Assembly: GCF_022213955.1 (NCBI RefSeq)
Contig: NZ_JAKNTW010000032.1
Coordinates: 1-64,000, forward strand
DNA: 64,000 nucleotides
Reading direction: 5' to 3'
Source of the DNA: Dolomitihabitans soli
GTDB taxonomy: Bacteria; Actinomycetota; Actinomycetes; Streptosporangiales; Streptosporangiaceae
Shown here: positions 46,721 through 57,900 of the stretch, in pieces
Position numbering within the stretch: the first letter of the stretch is position 1
How the letters are laid out: each line of letters starts with the position of its first letter
The notes under the pieces: model-generated
Told to the model about the DNA's origin: nothing
Seen by the model: only the letters and a program-made list of their open reading frames with translations
Database searches by the model: none
Position numbers and translations under genes: made by a program

Positions 46721-48376
46721 ATGAGCGTCATCGTCGGAGCCGTCCAGCTCGTGTCGGCGCACGGCGACGTGCCCGCCAATCTCGACGCGATCGAGGAGCT
46801 CGCCGCGGCGGCGGCGGCGGACGGCGCGGCCGTGATCGTGACCCCCGAGATGGCGCTCACCGGATACCTCTGGCCCGACGACGAGTCGGTGCGCCGGCTG
46901 GCCGAACCGGTGGAGGGGCCGTCCGTCGGCCGGCTGACCAGGCTGTGCCGGCTCACCGGGGCCTGGCTCCTGCTCGGCCTGCCCGAACTGGACGAGGACG
47001 TCGGCACCCTGCACAACACCTGCGTCCTCATCGGGCCCGACGGCCCCATCGCCTCCTACCGCAAGACGCAGCTGTTCGTCGCCGACCCCCTCTGGGCGGT
47101 GGACGGCCACCTGGCGCCGCCCGTCTGGGACACCCCCGCGGGCAGGATCGCCCCGCTGATCTGCGCCGACCTGGACCACCCCGAGCCGATGCGGCACGCC
47201 GCGCTGCGCGGCGCCGACTGGGTCGCGATGCCGGCCGCCTGGGTGGACGAGCCCGGCCCCAGCGCCACCTGGCGGTTGCGCGCCTGGGAGAACGGCCTGC
47301 CGGTGGTGGCGGCCGACCAGGCGGGAGCCGAGCGCATCGGCGCCCGGGTGGTGCGGTTCAGCGGCGGGAGCTGCGTGCTGGACCACGAGGGGACCGTGCT
47401 GGCCGCCCTCGACGACGGCCCCGGCCACCTCACCGCCGCCCTCGACCACACCGCCGCCTCCGCCGCCCGCCGCGTACGGCTGGCGGCCCGCCGCCCCGCC
47501 GAGTACGGCCCGCTGACCCGCGCCACGGTCTGGCCCCGCCCCGACCGCGACGCCCTGACCGGCCGGTCGGCGGGAGAATCCGCCGCCGTGACGGTCGCCG
47601 TGCTGGCCGGACCGCCGGCCCCGCTGCCCGCACCCCCCGAGGGCACCGAACTGGCCGTGCTGCCCGCGTTCCACCTCACCGGCGGGCTGCCCGCCGCCGA
47701 CCGGGCCGACGAGGCGCTGCGCAGGCTGCGCGCGTGGTGCGCCGAGCACCGCTGCGACGCGGTCACCTCGCTCGCCGTGCCCCACGCACCCGGTACGGCA
47801 CGCTACGCGGTCACCTTGATGACCCCGGCGGGTGAGGAGGCCAGGCGGCACGTCACGCACCTCGGCCGGCACGCGGCGTGGGCGGTCCCGGGCACCGAGC
47901 CGGCCGGGCCGGTCGCCCGGCCGTGGGGGCTGCTCGGGCTGCTGACGGGAGAGGAACTGGAGCCGTTCGAGCCGTCCAGGTCGCTGGCGGTGCTCGGAGC
48001 CGATGTCATCGCCGTGCCCGCCGACGTGGCCTGGCCGTACCCCGTGGCCTTCGCGGGCACCCGCGTGCCCCTGGAACCCGAGGCGCTGCGGCGGCCCGAT
48101 CCCGTCTTCGCGCACCCGGCCAGGCTGCGCGCGGGCGACTCGCACGTCTGGATCGCGCTGGCCAACGACGGACCGGTGCCGAGCGGCGTCTTCGCGCCCG
48201 ACCACATCGCCGTGCCTCGTGTGGAGGCGCTGACCGGCGGGCCGGGCTGGGCCGTACTGCGGTGCCGGTTGCGGGGCGGCGACGGCATGGGGGCGGTGTG
48301 CGCGGCCAAACCACAGCTCGCCCGCCGCCGTACCGACCTGTTCGGTATATCGATGGTCCGGCGATCACCGGCCTAG
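46721..48376 (+). CDS. Two-domain nitrilase-superfamily hydrolase
   Basis: 551 residues, about twice the usual length. The first domain (1-280) has the full Glu-Lys-Cys triad: PEMALTGY, SYRKTQLF and PLICADL, plus the AAWVDEP region. The second (about 290-551) resembles another nitrilase fold (VAVLAGPP..., ELAVLPAF, GLLTGEELEPFE) but lacks the Glu, Lys and Cys motifs at the matching points, so it is likely structural or binding. A C-N bond hydrolase for the imported compound is likely. Its stop codon and that of the convergent gene share the palindrome CTAG. Confidence 0.85.
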   Translation: MSVIVGAVQLVSAHGDVPANLDAIEELAAAAAADGAAVIVTPEMALTGYLWPDDESVRRLAEPVEGPSVGRLTRLCRLTGAWLLLGLPELDEDVGTLHNTCVLIGPDGPIASYRKTQLFVADPLWAVDGHLAPPVWDTPAGRIAPLICADLDHPEPMRHAALRGADWVAMPAAWVDEPGPSATWRLRAWENGLPVVAADQAGAERIGARVVRFSGGSCVLDHEGTVLAALDDGPGHLTAALDHTAASAARRVRLAARRPAEYGPLTRATVWPRPDRDALTGRSAGESAAVTVAVLAGPPAPLPAPPEGTELAVLPAFHLTGGLPAADRADEALRRLRAWCAEHRCDAVTSLAVPHAPGTARYAVTLMTPAGEEARRHVTHLGRHAAWAVPGTEPAGPVARPWGLLGLLTGEELEPFEPSRSLAVLGADVIAVPADVAWPYPVAFAGTRVPLEPEALRRPDPVFAHPARLRAGDSHVWIALANDGPVPSGVFAPDHIAVPRVEALTGGPGWAVLRCRLRGGDGMGAVCAAKPQLARRRTDLFGISMVRRSPA

Positions 48377-49011
48377 TGCGGGGAACAGGATCCGAGGGCG
48401 TGCTGGATCAGCTCCCACAGCACGTGGTAGACCGTGGTCTGGGCCTCCTGGATGCGGTGCACGGACGACGACGGGATGACGAACAGGTGGTCGAGGGCTT
48501 GTAGCGCGGCCAGGTTGCCGCCCTGGTAGCCGGCCAGGGCCACGGTGAGCATGCCCCGGCGCCTGCCCTCCACGATCGCCTTGACGAGGTTGGAGGAGCC
48601 GGCGCTGGTCGAGATGCCGAGCGCGATGTCGCCCTGCCGGCCGAGCGCCGCGAGCTGGCGGGCGAAGACCACCTCGAAGCCCACGTCGTTGGACAGCGCG
48701 GTGACCACGCCGACGTCGCTGGTCAGGCAGAGGGCCGGGAGCGGCGTGCCGTACCGGGGATGCAGGAAGGTGGTGGCGAGTTCCTGCGCGTCGGTGCTGC
48801 TGCCGCCGTTGCCGAAGGTGAACAGGCGGCCCCCGCCGACGAACCTGGCGGCCATCGCCTCGGCGCAGCGCAGCAGCCGTTCGGCGGCCAGCTCGGCCAC
48901 CTGGCGGCGCAACCAGACGATCTCCGCGGCCTTCTCGGCGGTGGACCGGACCGCCTCCGCCAGTCCGTCGTCCTCGTCGAGGACGACGGCCGGCTCCTCA
49001 AGCCGGTCCAT
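48373..49011 (-). CDS. SIS-domain phosphosugar isomerase-like protein 1
   Basis: 212 residues, GmhA-like fold. The phosphate-binding loop is intact (FTFGNGGSSTDAQEL) and the C-terminal HVLWELIQH carries the histidine-glutamate pair expected at the active site of sedoheptulose-7-phosphate isomerases. It overlaps SIS protein 2 by 14 bases and is its downstream partner. The substrate is unclear; nothing nearby makes heptose lipopolysaccharide, as expected for a Gram-positive. Confidence 0.85.
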   Translation of the reverse strand: MDRLEEPAVVLDEDDGLAEAVRSTAEKAAEIVWLRRQVAELAAERLLRCAEAMAARFVGGGRLFTFGNGGSSTDAQELATTFLHPRYGTPLPALCLTSDVGVVTALSNDVGFEVVFARQLAALGRQGDIALGISTSAGSSNLVKAIVEGRRRGMLTVALAGYQGGNLAALQALDHLFVIPSSSVHRIQEAQTTVYHVLWELIQHALGSCSPH

Positions 49012-49543
49012 CGTCGGCTCCCCGCCGGTCGAGAAAGAGGTGAACGAGGTCCCACAGCACGTGGTAGACGGTGACGTGGATCTCCTTGACGACCGCCGGA
49101 TCGGTCGAGCGGGCGGCGATCACATGGTCGGCCCGTACGGCGCGGCCGTCGTCGCCGACCAGGGCGACGGTGAGCAGGCCGAGTTCGCCCGCCGCCGCCA
49201 GCCCGTCCAGCACGCCGGGACACCTGCCGCTGGCGGAGACGGCCAGCACCGAGTCGGCGGGCTCGGCCCAGTGGCGGAGTTGGTGGGAGAAGCTCCCGGC
49301 GGCCGTCGCGCCGTCGCCCAGCGCCATCGCGGGGAGCGAGCGCCGGCCCATGATGACCGGGTGCACGAACTCCACGGCGATGTGTTGCGCGTCGGTGCCC
49401 TCCCCGAAAAGGATCAGCTTGCCGCCGCGCCGGAACCTGTCCGCCAGGTCACGGCCCGCCTCGGCGATCCGGGGGGAGTCCGCCGACAGGGCCAGGCCGG
49501 CGGTGTCGCGCCGGGTGAAGGCGTGGTGAGCAGTCAGATGCAT
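48998..49543 (-). CDS. SIS-domain protein 2, loop degenerate
   Basis: 181 residues, paralogue of its neighbour. The phosphate loop GNGGSS has become GEGTDA, but the end VTVYHVLWDLVHLFL is conserved with Glu changed to Asp. It is probably a non-catalytic or specialised partner in a hetero-oligomer with SIS protein 1. ATG 49543 is preceded by GAAGGAG six bases upstream; an ATG 15 bases earlier is less likely. Inverted repeats in its promoter suggest regulation. Confidence 0.82.
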   Translation of the reverse strand: MHLTAHHAFTRRDTAGLALSADSPRIAEAGRDLADRFRRGGKLILFGEGTDAQHIAVEFVHPVIMGRRSLPAMALGDGATAAGSFSHQLRHWAEPADSVLAVSASGRCPGVLDGLAAAGELGLLTVALVGDDGRAVRADHVIAARSTDPAVVKEIHVTVYHVLWDLVHLFLDRRGADDGPA

Positions 49544-49562
49544 GCTGCACTCCTTCATTAAG

Positions 49563-49589
49563 GTAGCAATAACGCTACTCTCCGTTATT
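49563..49589. promoter_or_regulatory. Nested inverted repeats before SIS operon
   Basis: GTAGC-AATAAC-GCTAC (49563-49578) overlaps AATAACG, eight bases, CGTTATT (49568-49589). Both are perfect and lie 20-46 bases upstream of the SIS 2 start in an AT-rich promoter. They are candidate operators for that operon or, on the other strand, for the SseB-like gene at 49671. Confidence 0.5.
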
Positions 49590-49670
49590 ATGGATATAAC
49601 ATCCTTTAGGGCACAATCCGGAGTAAAGGGTTAGCTGGCGCCCGGGTCGGCATGTCCTAAGGTGAATGGC

Positions 49671-50573
49671 GTGCAACGGTGGCGGCCGGCGAGCCCGTTC
49701 GAGGAAGCGCTTGAAGCGATGTTCGAGGCCGGCGACCTGGCCACCTGCCTCGCCCTGTTGCGCGGCGCCGACCTGGCCCTGCCCGTCACCCGGGACGCCG
49801 CGGCCGGTCGCGAACCATTCGCCTGGGTGACCACGGCGGACCACGAACGCACGTGGGTGCCCGCCTACACCTCGATCGAGGCCCTGCACCATGCCACCGG
49901 GGACGCCACCCTGCACGGCCGGATCACGTCGCTGACGGAGCTGGCCGCCGGCTGGCCGGACTCGCGCTGGGGGCTGGCGGTCAACGCGGGACTGCCGGTC
50001 GGGTTGTTCCTGGAGTCGGGCACGCTCGCCCGGCTCGCGGTGCCGTCCCTGGCCGAGGACCGCCTCGCCGAGCCCCGGTCGGGCATGCCCATCATGCAGA
50101 AGCTGCTCCGTCCCGCCGACGTCACCGCCTTCCTCGACGAGGACGTGTCCCAGGTCTCCGGCTACTGCCACCACGCGCTCGACGTCGCGCACATCGGCAC
50201 CCCCGGCGTGCTGGCCGCCGCCCTGGGCCACGCCGTCCAAGACGTGCTCACCGAGGATTCATCGGTGCACATCCTGCGCTGGCGCACCGCCGGCCTGAAC
50301 CTCTACCGCACGCCGTACGGGGGGATCGACGAGGAGCGGATGGTCGCGGTGGGCGGATGGGTGATCGAGGAGCCGCCGTTCGCCGGGCTGGGGCTGGCGC
50401 CGAACGTCAACGAGGTCATCCGCGAGTACAAGGTCGACGGGATCGGCCTGCCCCACGGCAGCGAGATCCTGGAGCTCATGGTCGGGGGAACGGAGCGGCG
50501 GCGGGCGATCTTCGACGGCGATCTCGGCCGTTGGCTGCCGATCCACCTGGTGATCGAGGGGAGCGCTCCGTGA
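49671..50573 (+). CDS. SseB-like protein of secretion-type cluster
   Basis: 300 residues. Two similar halves: FEEALEAMFEAGDLATCLALLRGADLALPV....RTWVPAYTSIEALHHATG and a second part ending GGTERRRAIFDGDLGRWLPIHLVIE. The N-terminal half resembles the SseB N-terminal domain (FxxLxGa....VPAFTS), a fold common beside type VII-linked genes in actinobacteria. GTG 49671 has TAAGG eight bases upstream; GTG 49662 is possible. It overlaps the next gene by GTGA. Confidence 0.68.
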   Translation: MQRWRPASPFEEALEAMFEAGDLATCLALLRGADLALPVTRDAAAGREPFAWVTTADHERTWVPAYTSIEALHHATGDATLHGRITSLTELAAGWPDSRWGLAVNAGLPVGLFLESGTLARLAVPSLAEDRLAEPRSGMPIMQKLLRPADVTAFLDEDVSQVSGYCHHALDVAHIGTPGVLAAALGHAVQDVLTEDSSVHILRWRTAGLNLYRTPYGGIDEERMVAVGGWVIEEPPFAGLGLAPNVNEVIREYKVDGIGLPHGSEILELMVGGTERRRAIFDGDLGRWLPIHLVIEGSAP

Positions 50574-50959
50574 GCCGGCACTTCTATCGCGCGCGCTGGC
50601 GGGGGGCCGACTATCCCGCCGCCCTCGACCCTCGCGAGGACCGGCTGTGGGTACGGCTGCGCAACCCGGTGCCCGCCGAGGGCTTCCTGGAGGTCGAGCC
50701 GGGCCTGTTCGTCCGTGCCGTCCCGGGTGCGGAGTGCGAGTCGATCGTGTTCGTCACTACGGTGTGCCGGTGGTGGGACGAGCCGTTCCAGGTGCGGGAC
50801 GAGCGTGACGGCGACCTGCTGATCGAGTACGTCGGCGCGCTGCTGCCGGTCGCGGTACGGCTCGGCCTGACCCGGGTCGAGCGCGGGGTCCACCGCCGCT
50901 GGGTGCCCGCGCACGAGGTCGACGCGCTCCAGGAGATCACCGTCGCGCTGGATCGCTGA
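50570..50959 (+). CDS. Hypothetical protein coupled to SseB-like gene
   Basis: 129 residues, no recognised domain. Trp/Arg-rich N-terminus (MSRHFYRARWRGADYPAALD) then alternating strands (GFLEVEPGLFVRAVPGAE, IVFVTTVCRWWDEPFQV). The GTGA overlap couples it to the SseB-like gene. The next gene, a YbaB-like protein, starts 150 bases on. Confidence 0.6.
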   Translation: MSRHFYRARWRGADYPAALDPREDRLWVRLRNPVPAEGFLEVEPGLFVRAVPGAECESIVFVTTVCRWWDEPFQVRDERDGDLLIEYVGALLPVAVRLGLTRVERGVHRRWVPAHEVDALQEITVALDR

Positions 50960-51108
50960 CGTCATGATCGTTGTTGCGGAAGTTAATTTTGTTCACATGC
51001 TTGCCATCTGTATGTCATCGTGCCGAAAATGGCATGAAATATGCGGTTAGCTGGGAGTCGCCACAGGGGTGCGACGGCGCTCCTGATGCTCGCGTGATGG
51101 GGGGTGGC

Positions 51109-51513
51109 GTGGAGGCTTTCGAGGAGCCCGACATCGCTGGCATGCGGGCCTACGACGAAGAACTGCGCAGAACACATGAACGCATGGCGGCGGAAGGCCT
51201 GGCGCTGCACGACAAGGCGCGAGCCGTACAGGTGACCGAGCAGTCCGCGGACGGGCTGGTGACGGTGACCGTCGGCGCCCGCGGCGATCTGATCGGCCTG
51301 GACATCGACCCCCGCGTCTACCGCCGCCCCGACACCCGTGTGCTCGCCGACACCATCCTCCAGACCGTCCGGGCGGCCGAGGCCAAGGCGCAGGACCAGG
51401 TCGTGGAGATCTTCGAGCCGTTGATCCCGGCCGAGCAGATGCGGGCGCACATCGAGGGAGACCTCGAGTTGGTGATGCAGCAACTCGCCGCTCAACTTCC
51501 GGACATGAGGTGA
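51109..51513 (+). CDS. Second YbaB/EbfC-like protein
   Basis: 134 residues, paralogous to 42986-43336. N-terminal helix (RAYDEELRRTHERMAAEGLALHDKARAVQVTEQS), beta hairpin with GDLIGLDIDPRVYRRPDTRVLADTILQTV and a C-terminal helix (ELVMQQLAAQL). The IDPRxxRxx...LA..I...V block is shared with the first copy. GTG 51109 is favoured because of the GGGGGG site seven bases upstream; ATG 51097 is possible. The WXG-like gene starts four bases after it. Confidence 0.78.
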   Translation: MEAFEEPDIAGMRAYDEELRRTHERMAAEGLALHDKARAVQVTEQSADGLVTVTVGARGDLIGLDIDPRVYRRPDTRVLADTILQTVRAAEAKAQDQVVEIFEPLIPAEQMRAHIEGDLELVMQQLAAQLPDMR

Positions 51514-51517
51514 CACG

Positions 51518-51865
51518 GTGGACTTCCCCTTCGACAACGTGGACATCGACCGGACTGCCGTGGGGCGCGGCCTGTCCGCGTGGTACGCCATGGCGTCCGA
51601 CCTGGAGAAGCAGTGGCCGCAGTTGAAGCAACGACTCCAGCAGGCGCACGGCGCCGCCCCCTGGGGCAACGCCGCGGAGGGCGGCACCTTCCGTGCCTCC
51701 TACCAGAAAGATGACGGCCCCGACCAGATGCTTGAGACGGCCGACCTCCTGGTGGGAGAGATCATGAAAGCCGGGACGCTCGTGCGCGAGAGCGTCGCCA
51801 ACACCTTCGGAATCGACCTCGACTACGGCGACGAGATCAAGAAACAGGGCCAGATGGAGGTGTGA
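51518..51865 (+). CDS. WXG100-type small protein
   Basis: 115 residues, helical. The first helix pair (FDNVDIDRTAVGRGLSAWYAMASDLEKQWPQLKQRLQQA) leads to GAAPWGNAAEGGTFRASY, where W-G occupies the turn as in WXG100 proteins, and a second helix (MLETADLLVGEIMKAGTLVRESVANTF). Such proteins are type VII secretion substrates or partners of larger substrates. The giant gene begins 49 bases later, which suggests they are secreted or act together. Confidence 0.75.
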   Translation: MDFPFDNVDIDRTAVGRGLSAWYAMASDLEKQWPQLKQRLQQAHGAAPWGNAAEGGTFRASYQKDDGPDQMLETADLLVGEIMKAGTLVRESVANTFGIDLDYGDEIKKQGQMEV

Positions 51866-51913
51866 TCCGGGGCGGTACGGGGGTTCGCGGATCGATGACG
51901 GGGGGCGAGGGGC

Positions 51914-54900
51914 ATGGCCGGATCCAATGTCAATATCACTATTCCGGAGGAGAACGGGTCCGCCGGTGTCACCGACGTTTACCCTGCCTCCGACGTCCAG
52001 CCGATGTGGCAGAACGAGGTCCTGCCCGGATGGGTGAACGAGTTCCTGATCCCGATGCTGGCCTCGGGACAGCCCTGGCCGGAAGCCAGTGAGAGCGGCC
52101 TTTACGGGCTGACGCGTGACTGGGTCGCCATGCACGGCCTCCTGGCCGCGGCGGGAAGGCCCACGAGTTCGGCGGCGACCACCATCGCGGCCGGCTGGAA
52201 GGCCCCCGCCAAGACCGCCTTCGTGGACCGGATCAACGAGCTCTACGGGGAGGAAGGGGGCGTCGCCGCGCTGGCCAGGAACGCCAGCGCCTACGCCCAG
52301 CAGGTCCAGGGCTTCGCCCAGGAGACCCAGTACACCAAGCTTTCGATCAACGTGGCGTTCCGGGTCGCGATCGTGGCCGTCGGGATCGCGCTGGCCGTCT
52401 CCTACTTCACCGCGGGCGCGACCAGCCCCTTCGTGGGCGCGGCGGCGGCCGCCACCCGCAGCAGGATCGCCTGGATCCTGTCCCGGCTCGCCCTGGTGGG
52501 GGGCCGCGGCTCGACCGCCGCGAACGTCGTCAGGACGGCGGCGGTACGCGGGTCGGTCGGCCGCACCGCCGTGACGAGACTGGCCGCCACGGGGGCCGGC
52601 AGGGCCACGCCGCGGTTCGCCGCCGAGGGTGTCGAAGAGGGCTTTGAAGAGTGGTGGATCGACGACCGGGCGCAGGCAGCTCAGGTCGGCATGGGCACCC
52701 GCCAGGAGAAGGACCAGAAGCGGGCTCTGGCCTCGACTGTGGGCGGAGTCGCCGGCGGGTTCACCGGGATCGCGGTGGGCAACAGGGTGTCCAGGCTGGC
52801 CGGGTCGTTACCGGGGATCAAGCAGCTCAACGCTATGGCGGGAGACGCGGCCGGTGTCGGCAACGCCTTCAAACGCCTCCCCGGCCGGATGGCGAACACC
52901 GCGCTGAACAACATGATCGCCTCGCCGGTCGGCAGCTTCGTGGCGAACGCGGCCGTCTACGGCCAGGTCTCACTGCCTACCGGGCAGTCGCTCCTCGGCG
53001 CGGCGATGGGCGGCGCCGGCCGTACGAACACGATCAGCCCGTTCAACCCCAGTGTGCCTTTAGCGGTCCTCCGTCCCCAGACCGCACTCGGCAACGCGAT
53101 GGACACCGCCGCGCGTAAGGACGCGAACGCGACCGGGGGCGGATCGCCGTCGTCGCCCAGCACACCGCGTACGACACAGCCCAGCACGCCGCCCGCCACC
53201 AACCAGCAGGCGCCGACCGCCCCCGCGCCCGGCTCCCCGAGCACGGGATCCCCCCAGACCAACACACCCTCGCCGCAGAACTCCGGCAAGCAGGGCACGC
53301 TGCCCCAGCCCGCCCCCACTCCCCAACCTGCTCCCGCTCCCCAACCTGCGCCCGCCCCCCAGCCGGCGCCGGACCCCGCACCGGACCCCAACCAGCAGAC
53401 CGCACCGGACCCCAACCAGCAGACCGCACCGGACCCGAATCAGCAGGCTGCTCCGGACCCCAACCAGCAGGCCGCACCGGACCCGAATCAGCAGGCTGCT
53501 CCGGACCCCAACCAGCAGGCCGCACCGGACCCGAGTCAGCAGTCCGCGCCGGATCCTGCGCTGGACCCGAGCCAGCAGGCTGCGCCGGACCCGGCGGGTG
53601 ACCCGAATCAGCAGGCTGCGCCGGACCCGAGTCAGCAGTCCGCCCCTGACCCGGCGGCTGATCCGGGCCAGCAGTCCGCCCCGGACCCTGCGCTGGACCC
53701 GAGTCAGCAGTCCGCCCCTGACCCGGCGGCTGATCCGGGCCAGCAGTCCGCCCCGGACCCTGCGCTGGACCCGAGTCAGCAGTCCGCCCCCGACCCGGCG
53801 GCGGACCCGAGCCAGCAGGCCGCGCCGGACCCGGCCGCCGATCCGGCGACCACGACCGCTCACGCGGGTGGGCCCGCTGGGGTTGCCACGCCGGGTACCC
53901 CGGTGCCGGGGGCGATGCCGAACGCGCCGGTCACGTCAGGCACGCCGGACCCGGGCGGCACGGTGACGCCGAGTGCCGTGACCGCGCCGGCCGTGACGAC
54001 GCCGAACGGTGTCGTGCCGCCGAACACGGTGACGCCGAGCGGTTCGCCGGCGTCGGGCCTGCAGGCGACGCCCAGCCCCGGCCCCGTACAGGGCCCTCCG
54101 ACCGCGTCGCGGTTCGCCCAGTCGGTGCTGGCCGAGGCCATGGCCGCCGTGGCCCCGGACGCGTTGCTGCTGCAGGACGGTCGCACCCGACTGACCAGGC
54201 CGGACGGCAAGGCCGTCCATCTCTCCGCCGACGCCATGACCCTCATCACACAACGCCTGACGGTGCGGACCCGTGACGCCGCCGATCGGGCCCGGCTGAC
54301 TGCCGAGGCCGCGGCCTGGCTGGGCATCGAGATCGCCCGGGCCGTCGGCAGGCCGTCGCTGGAAGGCGTGATCTCGGCTCTTCACCTGCTGGCCGAATCG
54401 TCTCCCGAGTTCACCGAAGCGGCCAAGCAGGTGGTCGTCGAGATCCTGATGGACAACCCGGACGCCGACATGGACCCGGCCCTGCTCAGCGACGCCGCGC
54501 GTGACCTCGCTCGCGAGGCGAGGGAGGAGGCGAACAAGCCGGCGCAGACACCTCAGGACGAGTACGCCGCACTCCGGACCACGCCGCAGGCCGAAGCGGC
54601 GGACACGATCGTCCAGCAGTCCCAGGGCCTCGCGTCGATGACCTCGAACACGTCCACGGCGGCCGCCGACCTGGCCACGCAGGCCCGGGCCCTGGCCGCC
54701 GACCTGGGCGACGCCCGGGCCCTGCTGGACGAACGCGCGACGACCAGATCGGAAAGTGCGCAGGAGACCGAGAAGAGCGCCAAAGCCGTACTGGAGACCG
54801 CGCAGAAGGCGGAGGACGCCGAGCGGGCGGGACAGAAGCTCAAGGGCGAGCGGGACAGCGGGGCGCCGGCGCGGCGCCACGTGGCGCGCGCGGGCGCCAA

Positions 54901-57900
54901 GAAGGACCTGGAGACGGCGGCTCGTGACCAGCGGATCGCCGGCAGGTACGGCACGGCGCGCGATCAGGCTGAGAACGCGGCCGCGGCGTTCGAGGCGATG
55001 GCGCAGGCGCTGGATCTGGCCGCCCGATCGCAGTCGGGGCCGACGGCCGCGCAGACGGCCGAGGTCGCCCGGCTGGCGGCGGAGGCCCAGGCCAGGCTCG
55101 CCGATTTCCACAAGGCGATGAAGGAGGCGCTGCCTCCGGATGCCGCGCTGCCCGCAGGATCGCTGACCGGCCGCCTGCCGTACCGGAACAAGATCGCCGA
55201 GGTGGCGAACGCGCTGCTGAAGGCCGGCGGTGTGGATCAGACCCTCACTCCGAGCCAGTTGGACGCGATGCTCCAGGCGGAGGCCCGCCGGCTGGTGGGC
55301 GATGGCGCGACGCTCTCGCTGGGGCAGACGAAGGCCGGTGAACTGCGGGTCCGGTGGGTGCCCGGCGATTTCGTCGAGGTCGTCAATCCGGAGGTGACGG
55401 CGTCGGAGGTGATGCACGGCTCCTTCGCGCAGGGAAACCGCGTGGACACGGTCACCACCGGCCGCAACGCCGGCCGGTCGACCGCGCTCAGCGTGCTCGG
55501 GCTGGCCGAGCAGTTCGCGAAGCTGGTGGCTCGCGGCGGTGCGGTGCACGCCGCCATCGAAGGGCTGGGGAAGGTCTTCGGTGCCAACGTCGGGGGCGGC
55601 AGTGGCACGAACAGCTCGAAATCCGTGGCCTCCACCGGCTTCGTGACGCCCGGCGGGGTCACGGACAACCGGGGAGCGTCGTCACGGTACAACGTGGGCG
55701 GCGGTCACTTCACGCTGGAACTCCACGTCGAAGGGGAGACAGCCCCGCGTACCGCCGTCGTCTCCGAGGGCACCGTCGACGACGCGAACACGGTGGACAT
55801 GCACGTCTCGCACGCCCTCGTGGAGCACGCCCCCGAAGGGACGATTCAGCTCGAACTGGACCCGGACGAGGTGCCGGGGCTGCCGAACCTCGCGGTCGTC
55901 GGCGTGGCCGGGCTGCAGGCGTTGATCGACCGGACGGTGGCGGCGCTGGAACCCGGGGTCGCCGACGTGGGCACCACGGCACACAAGCAGATCATCAGCA
56001 TGGTCGAAGGGTTGTGGAGCCGGATCCCCCAGCTGGTCAACAACCCGGACGGCGTGCAGGAACCCCTCACCACCCCCGATGGACGCCCGATCGTGGATAT
56101 TCAGATGACGGCCGAGCCCGTCGTCGTGACCGGGCCGGACGGGAAGCTGAGAATCGACGCGAAGCCGGTGGGAACGCCGAGTGCGGAGCAACTCGGGGAG
56201 GATGTGGAGGTCGAGTTCTCCGGGACGATGAGGTCGGAGGGGACCGGCCGGTCGGGGAACGTGAACGGCGACGTGGAAGGCAAACTCGCCGGCGACCAGG
56301 GCCCGCAGCCGGACAACGTGACAGGGAAGTTGGGTCTCAACGCCTCCGCCTCGTCGTCGCAGTCGAGCGGGGTGGCCGTGAACGACATGTCGATCGTGCC
56401 GGTCGTGAAACGCAAGTCCGGTCACAACCAGACCTACGACATCGCCTTGAAGGTCAAGATCGTCATGCACGTCCTCGGCGAGAGCAAGCCGCGTGAGGTG
56501 GTCATCGACGATTCCGCCGAGATCACGGTGACGGCGCAGGTGGCGGAGCACCTCGGATACTCCGCCAAGCTCCCGGTCGACAAGGCCGCGCTCGTCCAGG
56601 ACGAGTCCGGCGTGCAGCGCATGCGGGACGACGTCGTGCCCGAGCCGCCGCCCGGCCGTAAGGGCGAGACGCCGAACTGGCAGGGGGCCGGTCCCGGCAA
56701 GGTGCGCGGAGCCGGGATCGCGCAGGTGGAGTTGGAGGACGACGCCGACCCGGCGAACGACACCGGCTTCGCTCCTCTCCTGGCCGACGTCGAGGCGTAC
56801 CTGCATGCGCAGAAGCCCGGTCTGCTGCCCGATCCGGACGGCAAGGTGCCGTCGGACAAGACGGAGCGGGAGAGCCAGGAGGAGAACAAGAAGGAGCTGG
56901 AAAGGCAGCTCTCCCCCGCGCGGGTGCAGGCCTCCTACAACCAGGGCACCGGGGAAGGCATCCTCGTGCGCCTCGTGCACCGGCGGGCCAACCACGAGCC
57001 GCAGTACACCACGCTCCGCATCAAGGTCACCCGCGACTGGAACAGCGGGACGTACGTCGGTCACACCGACGCGGAAACCGATGTGATGCTGCACATCGCA
57101 TCCCAGACCCTCGGAAACTCGCGCGGCGCGTCGACCTCCTGGCGGGGCGGTGCCGTGGTCGGCGCCGAGGCGCAGATCGATGACGAGAACAAGGGCTCCC
57201 TGGGCGGAAGTCTCAAGGGCGGCAAGGGCCGCAGTTCCGGCGAGAACAACAACGACACCGACAACACGGTGAACCTCGTGGAACAGATGGGCCCCGCGGC
57301 GAAGACCACCGAGCTGAACCTGATCAGTGTCGAGGAGGTGACGAGCGACGGGGTGTCGCACCCGATCGGGGAGGCGACGGTGCGGATGCACCAGTCGATG
57401 CCCGCGTCCCTGCTGCCCGAGGACGGAACCACGGGTCCCCCCGTCAAGATCCCCACCTCCGACGAACTGCTCACGGGAACCCGGCAACTGGCCCTGGACC
57501 TCGGTATCGATGTGAACGTCCTCGACGAGATCGTCAGACGGACCGGCATCAAGCCGGGCACCGAGGAATTCCACGCCCTCGCCGAGTTCCTGAGCAACCC
57601 GAACCTGATGTCCCACACCGAGTTCCTGCAGACCGAGTACTCGACGGAGGTCGGACGCTGGTCGATCTCGATCAGGGGTCAGGTCGGCGAGTCGGGACGT
57701 CCCCTGCACGGTCCGATGGTGGTCGGCGACATCCACCTCGCGCTCGGCGACCAGGGCACGTCCTCCGGCCGGTCCGGCGGCCGGGACACGAACGTCTCGC
57801 TCAGCGGAGGCTTCAGCCAGGCCGAGGAGCCGAAGTTCGGCGGCGCAGGCGGCAGATCCGGTTCGAAGGGCACCAGCAGTTCGGTACGGGAGGGGCCGTC

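Noticed and set aside
48373-49543. The SIS pair as lipopolysaccharide heptose genes
   Set aside because: The organism type is Gram-positive and no other heptose or LPS gene is present.
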